A stretch of DNA of 24,666 nucleotides, from NCBI GenBank assembly GCA_910577445.1, contig CAJTMZ010000004.1, forward strand, positions 57,440 to 82,105, read 5' to 3'. A model generated the notes under the pieces. It searched no databases. It had not been told where the DNA came from and was given only the letters and a program-made list of their open reading frames with translations. This stretch comes from an uncultured Lachnospiraceae bacterium (GTDB taxonomy: Bacteria > Bacillota > Clostridia > Lachnospirales > Lachnospiraceae). Positions 1-6,786 of the stretch are shown here, in pieces; position 1 is the first letter of the stretch, and the number at the start of each line of letters is the position of its first letter. The position numbers and the translations under genes are program-made.

Positions 1-64
1 CTTCCATCTGCTGTTCCATATTCAGAACCAGAACATGCTTCTTTAAATTTGTTCCTTCTGCCAT
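1..64 (-). CDS. Start of an unidentified gene, truncated by the window edge
   Basis: An ATG at 64..62 opens a frame that runs off the left edge after 21 codons (first residues MAEGTNLKKHVLVLN). It is preceded at good spacing by a strong ribosome binding site (GAGGAG). It lies downstream of the LacI-family gene and of a promoter carrying a LacI-type operator, so it is probably the first gene of the operon controlled by that repressor, perhaps sugar uptake or breakdown. I do not recognise the product from 21 residues; the sequence shows no signal peptide in this part. Confidence 0.6.
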   Translation of the reverse strand, partial: MAEGTNLKKHVLVLNMEQQME

Positions 65-98
65 AATCTCTCCTCACAATAATTTCTTTTTCTCAACC

Positions 99-117
99 GC
101 CCGGCCACTGTCGGGGC
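99..117 (-). other. Small GC-rich stem-loop in the 5' leader of the truncated gene
   Basis: GCCC (99-102) and GGGC (114-117) can pair around a short loop in the leader between the promoter at 161-189 and the ribosome binding site near 68-75. The stem is only four to five pairs and is followed by A-rich rather than T-rich sequence on the transcribed strand, so I do not call it a terminator. It could influence mRNA stability, or mean nothing. Confidence 0.2.
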
Positions 118-160
118 TTTCATATATAAATTATTCCAATAATTTACATATTGCATACTG

Positions 161-189
161 AGTGTAACATAAGAAAACGTTTTCCGCAA
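161..189 (-). promoter_or_regulatory. Promoter with embedded LacI-family operator
   Basis: On the minus strand a -35-like TTGCGG (189..184) and a -10-like TACACT (166..161) are separated by exactly 17 bases. Within the spacer and touching the -35 is GAAAACGTTTTC (173-184), a perfect 12-bp palindrome with the central CG typical of LacI/GalR and CcpA operators. Its position between the two promoter boxes is the classic layout for repression by blocking RNA polymerase. The LacI-family gene just upstream is the obvious candidate regulator; CcpA is an alternative, since cre sites have a similar core. Confidence 0.6.
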
Positions 190-198
190 GCGAATATT

Positions 199-228
199 AA
201 AAAATTCTATTAGAAAACAGAATTTTTA
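199..228 (-). terminator. Hairpin overlapping the lacI-type stop codon
   Basis: AAAAATTCT (200-208) pairs with AGAATTTTT (219-227), a nine-pair AT-rich stem with a 10-base loop that overlaps the stop codon of the repressor gene. On the minus strand the 3' arm ends in a run of T. The stem is weak in GC, so termination may be partial, which would let the repressor transcript run into the gene beyond. Confidence 0.45.
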
Positions 229-1215
229 ACATATAATATCCAAATATTTTATCCGGTCCAGATAATAGGGGATGTCCACGCTTTCTCCGGCTTTCCCTTC
301 CATCAGAAGCTGCAGCTCCTCCATGGCCGCGGCGGAAATTCCTGCAAAGTCCTGATGCACCGTGTTCATCTGCATTCCCACATATCCCATTAATACGATG
401 CCGTCAAATCCGCAGACCGGCCTGAAAATGTCCATCTCGGTGAGAGCTTTCATTGCGCCGATTGCCATCAAATCCGAGGCGCACACGATAACGTCGTATT
501 TCTCTCCGTATTTCATGGTGATATTTCTGGCCTGAAGTTCCGAAAACTCACCGTCTTTTACCGTCATAACCAACTCCAGCTCGTTGGTCAGTTCCTCCAT
601 TCCCAGAAGCCTGTCGCCCGTGGCAAACCCGTCTTTTTTTCCCATAATATACAAAATCCGCTTGCCGTTATTGTCCACAATGGTTTTCTTCGCCACGTCG
701 TACTGCGCCCTTAATTGATTGATTCCAACGGAAGAAGTGTTTTCGTTGACAAAGGGCGCGTCAACCACCACACACTTGAAATTCTGTCCCGCCACCAGTT
801 CATGGAGCACCTGATTTTCTCTGCTCATTCCGTAAATTATCAGGCCGCAGATGCTCTGGGACTGTAAGTATCTGGTAATCTCTTCCGCCGTTTTGCTTTT
901 GAACATGGAAAAAAAGAGTGTAATCACATCCAGATTCAGTTCCATCGCCTTATGGATAGCACCCTGAATATACTGCATATTGATTTCATCAATCGCCTGC
1001 GTCTTCTGGTTTAAATGCATCAGAAGCGCCACGCGTCCCGACTGCTTGGACGAGAGGGCGGCTGCTACCGAATTGGGAACGAAGTTCAGTTCCTCCACAG
1101 CCTTATTTACCTTGACTTTCGTCTCCTCACTGACATTGGGATAACTGTTTAAAACCTTTGACACCGTGGAGATTGCCACCCCTGCCCGTCTGGCCACATC
1201 TTTAATTGATACCAT
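226..1215 (-). CDS. LacI/GalR-family transcriptional repressor
   Basis: A 329-aa protein of the usual LacI-family length. Residues 3-22 (IKDVARRAGVAISTVSKVLN) form the helix-turn-helix and the start of the hinge helix; residues from about 60 onward match the periplasmic-binding-protein-like effector domain. In this family a small molecule, often a sugar or sugar phosphate, changes binding to a palindrome with a central CG. Such a palindrome lies 40 bases past the stop, inside the promoter of the next gene, so the repressor probably controls that gene. The start is supported by GGAGG eight bases upstream. The gene follows the CheX-like gene after 41 bases, and the two are likely cotranscribed. 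The ligand cannot be told from sequence. Confidence 0.93.
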   Translation of the reverse strand: MVSIKDVARRAGVAISTVSKVLNSYPNVSEETKVKVNKAVEELNFVPNSVAAALSSKQSGRVALLMHLNQKTQAIDEINMQYIQGAIHKAMELNLDVITLFFSMFKSKTAEEITRYLQSQSICGLIIYGMSRENQVLHELVAGQNFKCVVVDAPFVNENTSSVGINQLRAQYDVAKKTIVDNNGKRILYIMGKKDGFATGDRLLGMEELTNELELVMTVKDGEFSELQARNITMKYGEKYDVIVCASDLMAIGAMKALTEMDIFRPVCGFDGIVLMGYVGMQMNTVHQDFAGISAAAMEELQLLMEGKAGESVDIPYYLDRIKYLDIIC

Positions 1216-1256
1216 TTAACGCCTCCATGCCTGTGCCGTCCGCCACGCACAGCCGC

Positions 1257-2153
1257 CTATTTACTCATTTCCATTTTAATTTCGCATCCTGCCGAAATAA
1301 TCAAATCCATTCTCTCTCCCTGAATATATACGGGCATCACCATCATTTCCTCCCCGGCGGCTCCGTCTATCTCGGCAGAGTACTCCGGCGAGCGAAGCTT
1401 TATGTACGCGCCGCCCTTATTTAAATTCCGGGCGTAAAAGCTGTTTAAGCAGTTTAAAAGCTCTCCTGCCGCGTTCATGGATTCCTCGTTTACCTCCGTG
1501 TATTCCTTACTGTCAAAAGCCGACACCGCTGAGAGAAGCGAATTTCCCTTTCCCAGAATACCGCTGGAAAAGCCCGGTTCTCCCTCCACCGTCTGTACCG
1601 CGCCGTTGTCAGCAATATGTCTGTCCGTGATAAAAGCCTTTTCCACGAAAATTTCCGTGTCGATACGGCGGGTGAGCATACGGAGCGCCGAACCGGCAAT
1701 ATTCAGATACTTATCACACCCCACCGGCATAAAAAGCGGAAGAATCCTGTCGATATCATCGCTCTTTAAGTCCTCTATATCAAGAAGCGTCAGGTTATAA
1801 TCCTCCGCAAGCTCGGACATACATTGCTCCAGTTCTTCCATTGTCATAAGACTATGGTTCTCCAACACCTGTGCAAACGCCAGATAGGCGTTTTCCTGCT
1901 TATTGAGAAGCATCTCCACGTCTTCTCTGGTGAGATATTCTTTTTCCACAGCGATATCGCCGAAACGCTTATCCGTCACCGCCTGGAGCTTATGTACCTT
2001 TTCCGTCTCGTCCTGGGTCATAAGGCCCTCCGCCACGGCTATCAGCCCCAGTTTTGCCCGAACCTTTCTCTGCTCCACAAGAGCCGTTTCCAACTGCCCG
2101 GCTGTGAGAAGTTCCCGTTTTAACAAATAGCGTCCTACAATACTCGAAATCAT
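1257..2153 (-). CDS. CheX-domain protein with an N-terminal helical domain
   Basis: A 298-aa protein from the ATG at 2153, chosen over an in-frame ATG nine codons upstream because AAAGGAG sits at correct spacing before it. Residues about 1-90 are helical and contain two similar stretches reminiscent of the N-terminal domain of type II secretion/MshE ATPases (weak). Residues about 145-298 resemble CheX, the phosphatase of phospho-CheY: the family's E-x2-N signature is seen as E231 and N234 in AAGELLNCLN. No chemotaxis gene is nearby, so it may dephosphorylate a different receiver protein. No transmembrane segment is visible. It probably shares a transcript with the LacI-type gene that follows. 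No clear promoter is seen directly upstream. Confidence 0.7.
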   Translation of the reverse strand: MISSIVGRYLLKRELLTAGQLETALVEQRKVRAKLGLIAVAEGLMTQDETEKVHKLQAVTDKRFGDIAVEKEYLTREDVEMLLNKQENAYLAFAQVLENHSLMTMEELEQCMSELAEDYNLTLLDIEDLKSDDIDRILPLFMPVGCDKYLNIAGSALRMLTRRIDTEIFVEKAFITDRHIADNGAVQTVEGEPGFSSGILGKGNSLLSAVSAFDSKEYTEVNEESMNAAGELLNCLNSFYARNLNKGGAYIKLRSPEYSAEIDGAAGEEMMVMPVYIQGERMDLIISAGCEIKMEMSK

Positions 2154-2228
2154 TGCGCTTTCTCCTTTGCCTCCACACATAATCTGTTACGGCGGGGTCT
2201 TTGATTTCCGGCCAACATCAACCCCTGT

Positions 2229-2258
2229 AAAAGGCTGACCAGTACGGTCAGCCCTTTG
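2229..2258 (-). terminator. Hairpin terminator behind the phosphofructokinase gene
   Basis: GGCTGACC (2233-2240) pairs perfectly with GGTCAGCC (2246-2253) around a five-base loop, flanked by A and T runs on both sides (aaaa before, cttt after). On the minus strand the stem is followed by TTTTAC. It lies just after the four 37-bp repeats and before the CheX-like gene, so it most likely ends the phosphofructokinase transcript. The flanking A and T runs allow some bidirectional activity. Confidence 0.65.
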
Positions 2259-2262
2259 ATTA

Positions 2263-2410
2263 AATAAACTTACCCGCAAAGCGCGGCAGCGTTTGTTACA
2301 ATAAACTGGCGCGCAAAGCGTGACAGCGTTTGTTACAATAAGCTGGCGCGCAAAGCGTGACAGCGTTTGTTACAATAAGCTGGCGCGCTCTGCGTGACAG
2401 CGTTTGTTAC
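2263..2410. repeat. Four tandem 37-bp repeats overlapping the pfk stop codon
   Basis: Four head-to-tail units of exactly 37 bases occupy 2263-2299, 2300-2336, 2337-2373 and 2374-2410. The two middle units differ at one base; the unit at 2374 differs in a three-base stretch (TCT for AAA) and the outermost unit at 2263 is the most diverged. Each unit has a GC-rich part that can fold as CGC-aaa-GCG with outer CTG/CAG pairs. The unit joints at 2293, 2330 and 2367 carry the palindrome TTGTTACAA. The last unit contains the phosphofructokinase stop codon, so the array starts exactly at the gene end. 37 is not a multiple of three, and no unique spacers exist between units, so this is neither coding nor CRISPR. 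Confidence 0.9.
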
Positions 2411-3636
2411 TTCCTAACAAGATGATAAGGCACTCCGTTTACAAAAACAGGGAACAACTCGCCCATAATAAGCGGTCTTGCATACTCCTCGTAACCGTCG
2501 TTGAGTCCGCAGCCGTCTTCCGTAATCCACTCCGCCGGAACGGGTCTTTCAACGTTTGCAATCGCATGGATATCGTAAGCGCTTGTACCGCACTGATAAG
2601 GGTCGTCGCCGTTTCTGTCCAGCGTAATCATCATACCGGTCTTTCCTTCTTCCGCTGCCAGAACCGCATCATATCCAACCTGGAACGCCTCGTTGATGTC
2701 GGTGAGGGAAGCAAGGTGGGTAGCAGAACGCTGCAGGGTTGAAAGCTCAATCGCTCTTGTCTTTAATCCGGTTTCCTCTGCAACCTTCTGCGCAAGATAA
2801 GCCGCCGTACCGGACATCTGCTTGTGTCCGAACGCGTCTACCGCCACGTTCTCATTTGCAAGCTCGCACACATAGCGTCCGTCCGCAATATGGATTCCTT
2901 CGGAAACGGCAATCACTACGGAAGACTTTGTCTCTGCCAGATGTTTTACCTTTGCCATGAAAGCGTCCATGTCAAACACCTTCTCGGGAAGATAAATAGC
3001 GTCCGCGCCTGTGCAGTCGTCGCCCTTTGCAAGAGCTGCCGCTGCGGTAAGCCATCCTGCGTTACGTCCCATAATCTCAACAATACAGATAGTGGGCTTC
3101 TTTGCACCGAAAGACTCGTTGTCACGGATAACTTCCTTTAAGCTGGTTGCAATATATTTTGCCGCGCTGCCGTAACCGGGGCAGTGGTCCGTAACAGGAA
3201 GGTCATTGTCAATGGTTTTGGGAACGCCCATGAATCTCTGAGGCTTGCCGTGAGCCGCCGCATAATCGGATAACATTTTTACCGTATCCATGGAATCATT
3301 TCCGCCGGCGTAAAACAGACATTCAATGTCATGCTTTTCCATGATTTCAAATACCTTCTCATAGACATCTTCATGTCCCTCAATCTTGGGCATTTTGAAA
3401 CGGCAGGAGCCAAGGAATGCGGAGGGTGTTCTCTTTAAAAGCTCGATTCCCGTAGGCTCGGCAAGATAATCCTCAAGCTCAATCAGCTTGTCTTCCAGAA
3501 ATCCTTCAATGCCGTGAACCATGCCGTATACCTTGTTAACGCCGATTTTTTTGGCCGCAGCGTATACGCCTGCCACAGATGAGTTAATTACAGCCGTAGG
3601 GCCGCCTGACTGTCCAACTACAATATTACCTTTCAT
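2407..3636 (-). CDS. Pyrophosphate-dependent 6-phosphofructokinase
   Basis: A 409-aa phosphofructokinase-family enzyme that phosphorylates fructose 6-phosphate to fructose 1,6-bisphosphate in glycolysis, here probably with pyrophosphate as donor. The N-terminus has the family's GQSGGPTAVIN. The phosphate-donor motif is GGNDS (111-115), with D at the fourth position where ATP-type enzymes have G, and the catalytic loop reads PKTIDND (139-145) with the lysine typical of PPi enzymes. MGRNAGW binds the sugar phosphate. The length is longer than the 320-aa ATP-type bacterial enzyme. AAAGGAG precedes the ATG, and the gene has its own strong promoter, so it is separate from the glycosylation operon upstream. 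It is reversible if PPi-dependent. Confidence 0.92.
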   Translation of the reverse strand: MKGNIVVGQSGGPTAVINSSVAGVYAAAKKIGVNKVYGMVHGIEGFLEDKLIELEDYLAEPTGIELLKRTPSAFLGSCRFKMPKIEGHEDVYEKVFEIMEKHDIECLFYAGGNDSMDTVKMLSDYAAAHGKPQRFMGVPKTIDNDLPVTDHCPGYGSAAKYIATSLKEVIRDNESFGAKKPTICIVEIMGRNAGWLTAAAALAKGDDCTGADAIYLPEKVFDMDAFMAKVKHLAETKSSVVIAVSEGIHIADGRYVCELANENVAVDAFGHKQMSGTAAYLAQKVAEETGLKTRAIELSTLQRSATHLASLTDINEAFQVGYDAVLAAEEGKTGMMITLDRNGDDPYQCGTSAYDIHAIANVERPVPAEWITEDGCGLNDGYEEYARPLIMGELFPVFVNGVPYHLVRK

Positions 3637-3690
3637 TTCATTTTCTCCTTTATTCTGAGTACTTTTGTTGTCCTGAACTTTTCCAGTAGA

Positions 3691-3719
3691 AGTATAGCAG
3701 ATTCCATTTTTCCTGACAA
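3691..3719 (-). promoter_or_regulatory. Sigma-A-type promoter of the phosphofructokinase gene
   Basis: TTGTCA (-35, 3719..3714) and TATACT (-10, 3696..3691) are separated by exactly 17 bases on the minus strand, close to the housekeeping consensus. Transcription should start near 3684, giving a leader of about 47 bases before the ATG at 3636. Confidence 0.8.
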
Positions 3720-3738
3720 GGGGGTATTGACTTTTTAT

Positions 3739-3752
3739 GGAAATCGTTTTCG
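3739..3752 (-). promoter_or_regulatory. cre-like palindromic site upstream of the pfk promoter
   Basis: On the minus strand CGAAAACGATTTCC lies about 20 bases upstream of the -35 box. It keeps the core AA-n-CG-n-T and the final C of catabolite-responsive elements but misses two consensus positions. A site upstream of -35 would fit activation by CcpA, as known for glycolytic genes of other Firmicutes, but this is only a motif resemblance. Confidence 0.3.
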
Positions 3753-3860
3753 TTCGTTTTTATTTTTCATGCTAAAATGACTATGGCTGCTTATACTCTT
3801 TCCATTCTTAAATATTTTTTGCGCTGGAATCGCGCCTGCTCTGTTTTGATTTTTCTGACA

Positions 3861-6749
3861 TCATCCCCTGTTAATCTTTAATCCTGCATCAGAATATGTA
3901 TTTATATTTATTGAATCAGCAACTCCGCCTGTCTCTTTATCAATTACCACTATATTTATTCCGATTTTATTCATGGAATAATCTATATTATCAACTAAAA
4001 TTTCACTTCTGTCCCTACCCGGCGATTCAGTGAACCCTCTGCTTTTTATCTTAATTTTACAGTACCGCAGCGGCTCACAGCACACTTTTAATTTGTTATC
4101 CAGATATTCCACACTATAATTGGGATGTCCTGTGACAAATTCATAATTTAAGTTAATCTCCTTTGCTGATTTTTCATCAACCCTGACCGCTCCTCCGTCT
4201 ATGACCGCCACATAGCTGTTTCGCCATTGGACATCTGTACGCAGAGGCAAACCGGAGATTTCCAGGAATTTTCCCCGATGTGTGGCACACTCATCTCTGC
4301 CGGATAATACCGCCACATATTTTGAGTCTGCTTTTAATATTGCAAAATAATCACGTAAATTATTAATCTCCCTCAGCTTTGAGTCTGTGGAAACAATATT
4401 ATTTCTTGAAAGAACTATGTCAAGCCATGTCTTTCCGGCCTTTATTTGTATGCCGGCTTCTTTCTTCTGTTCTTCTTCATAGGAATAATCCCTTTTCAAT
4501 TTATTTAGGGTTTCCTTCTCGTTACGCAAAGACCAAAGGAGCTGCAGTACCAATTCATTAGCGCCAGAATTGTTTTTAGGTCTTACTTCAACCTCCAGTG
4601 CCTGCTGCAGCCATCCGTCTGATTCCGCCCTTTCCCGTTCTAAATGCTTATAGACAAATTCATAATCTATATCCGCAAAAATATCTGTTTTTTCCACTAA
4701 TTGTGTGCTGTCGTCATAAAATAAATTTGGACATTCTATTAATTGAGCCAAAGAATCAAAACGCTGCTTCTGTCTGTTTTTAATTGCCGCGAATTTTCTC
4801 CCGAATATAATTGAAAAACAGGCGCCATGAAACGAATCGGTAATCACATAACTGGCATGTTGAAAATATGCCAGCCAATCTATAAATTCCGGTTTAACAA
4901 TGCTTTCATCCATATTCATAATTTTCCTGTTAGTTTCATAATCTCCCTCTAAGTCCAGAATAACAACAGGCCTTATATTTAACCTTTTTGCTGCTTCGAA
5001 AACAATCTGCCTCTTTTGCGGCGTTGCATTAAGTATGTATGCAAGGAGATACCCTTCACCAACTTTCAATTGTGACTTCGCACTGACTTCACACCATGTT
5101 TTCGTATCACATAAAAAAACCGGATCCAATACTTGCTGAGCCTGAACTCCAAATAAGTTCCTGCACATATCAACTCCATAATCTTCACGCACTGATACTG
5201 CGTCCAGACGTTTCAAATAATAGGAATACAGCGCTCTTGCATCATCGCTGATTTCCTTTTCTCCCCGTTTTACTCCAAAAGACGGAGCATAAGATATTTT
5301 TCGCTTATCCTCATTTACAAACCCCAGCATCATATATTGGAAATGTTCGAGGAAAATCCTGTTCCACGGTTGCCAATTCCATGACTGGTCCGAACCGACA
5401 ACAAAAGTCTCAAAACATTGATTGGCTGCCCGATAATCATTTCTTCCCATAAAATCACTGCACAGCTTCATATATCTTCGTGCAAACCTCGTAGCTTCAC
5501 TTCGAAGAGGAACCAGATTATTCAAAATGGCAACCCTTTTTCCCTTATCACTGATTGCCCTGTAAAGAGCATAATTCGTTGCGATACTCCCATAATTATC
5601 AACCATGTAAAGCACAAGCCCTACATCGAATTTATGTAATGTCATATCCACGGCATTTTCAAAGTTCATCTCTGAACAGGCTGCAAAAAATTCCCGCCGT
5701 GTATCAGCATTACTATTAGTCGTAGTAGGATGAAAAATATTTCCGTTTAACAGGTTAATATTACAAGGATTTTCAACTCCTTTACCATACAGTTTTTGAA
5801 TATTAAACTCATATTCGACTGTAGAAAGTACATTATGAAATAATTCCATGCCTTTTTTATTGTTCGTAAGGACAACAGATACTCCTTTTCTGTATTCAAA
5901 AAACAAATTTAAGCTTCCCGCTCCCCATAAATCACCTATCGTCATATCTCCCTGACGGGGAATCCTGCTATATTGACACTGAAAGCACGAAGAGCGCAAA
6001 TTAATATCCCGAAGAAAAGACTGCATATACACACTGTTATTATCAGATAATGTTTTTACATCTCCATTTTTTGATGTTACCTGAAATAATACTGACCATC
6101 CTTCCCGGCTTCGAAATTCAACATCCCTGATATTTTCAATCCCACCATAGGAATTATTTAAATGCTCCTGAAACAGTCCGGGTGATGGAACTCCATGGCA
6201 TAACACATCCACGGTATACAGATTGTCATACTCCTTCCCCAGAAAGCGCAATAACCCTGCTATCTGACATGGGCAGCCGCTGTATAAAATACTTTCTCCT
6301 TCTTCCAGGAGCGTTTTTACTTCCGTATAAGTACTCCCTGTAAAACTCTGCAGATATTTAGACCGCCGGATTTTATCCAATTCTTCTATACTATGTATGA
6401 TAATATGATTCACATGAAATTCAGAATCATAAGCCGCTCCCACAACATAACCTCCGGCTTTCAAGATATGCTCCGCAAGGAATGTAAACATCCCTCCCGA
6501 AGAGCTGTTATAGAGAACCTTCTCTTCTGCTGAAAAAGCATAAATATCCGGTTCCGGCTCATTAGGATATTGACATATTAACGATGGACATACCTGTCTG
6601 CATTTTCCGCAGGAAATGCATTTTTCTTCATCTACAGCCGGTTCCAAAAAACCTTCTGTATTTTCCTTCATTTCAATTGCCCCTGTTGGGCATACATTGA
6701 AACAAGCGCCACAGCCATAACAGGATTCCATATTATCAAGTATTTTCAT
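3861..6749 (-). CDS. Ferredoxin/FrhB-like and polysaccharide pyruvyltransferase fusion protein
   Basis: A 962-aa multidomain protein. Residues 10-56 hold two [4Fe-4S] clusters (CYGCGACFNVCP and CISCGKCRQVCP). Residues about 75-340 match the F420-hydrogenase/dehydrogenase beta-subunit (FrhB) family, with SGCPCQIAG (158-165) and CFQCQYSR (255-262). Residues about 374-700 match polysaccharide pyruvyltransferases: DNYGSIATNYAL, VGSDQSWNW, YAPSFG and ITDSFHGACFSIIFGR; these enzymes place a pyruvate ketal from phosphoenolpyruvate on a sugar. Residues about 740-770 look like a coiled coil. The last 170 residues show two pieces resembling the FAM3/ILEI fold in swapped order. GAGGTG precedes the ATG. 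It is the last gene of the glycosylation block, so it may cap the SRRP glycan; substrate and electron partner are unknown. Confidence 0.85.
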   Translation of the reverse strand: MKILDNMESCYGCGACFNVCPTGAIEMKENTEGFLEPAVDEEKCISCGKCRQVCPSLICQYPNEPEPDIYAFSAEEKVLYNSSSGGMFTFLAEHILKAGGYVVGAAYDSEFHVNHIIIHSIEELDKIRRSKYLQSFTGSTYTEVKTLLEEGESILYSGCPCQIAGLLRFLGKEYDNLYTVDVLCHGVPSPGLFQEHLNNSYGGIENIRDVEFRSREGWSVLFQVTSKNGDVKTLSDNNSVYMQSFLRDINLRSSCFQCQYSRIPRQGDMTIGDLWGAGSLNLFFEYRKGVSVVLTNNKKGMELFHNVLSTVEYEFNIQKLYGKGVENPCNINLLNGNIFHPTTTNSNADTRREFFAACSEMNFENAVDMTLHKFDVGLVLYMVDNYGSIATNYALYRAISDKGKRVAILNNLVPLRSEATRFARRYMKLCSDFMGRNDYRAANQCFETFVVGSDQSWNWQPWNRIFLEHFQYMMLGFVNEDKRKISYAPSFGVKRGEKEISDDARALYSYYLKRLDAVSVREDYGVDMCRNLFGVQAQQVLDPVFLCDTKTWCEVSAKSQLKVGEGYLLAYILNATPQKRQIVFEAAKRLNIRPVVILDLEGDYETNRKIMNMDESIVKPEFIDWLAYFQHASYVITDSFHGACFSIIFGRKFAAIKNRQKQRFDSLAQLIECPNLFYDDSTQLVEKTDIFADIDYEFVYKHLERERAESDGWLQQALEVEVRPKNNSGANELVLQLLWSLRNEKETLNKLKRDYSYEEEQKKEAGIQIKAGKTWLDIVLSRNNIVSTDSKLREINNLRDYFAILKADSKYVAVLSGRDECATHRGKFLEISGLPLRTDVQWRNSYVAVIDGGAVRVDEKSAKEINLNYEFVTGHPNYSVEYLDNKLKVCCEPLRYCKIKIKSRGFTESPGRDRSEILVDNIDYSMNKIGINIVVIDKETGGVADSININTYSDAGLKINRG

Positions 6750-6786
6750 ATCTCACCTCATATAAAATTCCAACAGCAACCATTTT

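Noticed and set aside
2263..2410. CRISPR array
   Set aside because: The 37-bp units are directly adjacent without unique spacers, and no cas gene is near.
3780..3860. Terminator after the pyruvyltransferase fusion
   Set aside because: GCGC arms near 3820-3835 can pair only over four bases and on the minus strand are followed by A, not T. The end of the operon stays undefined.
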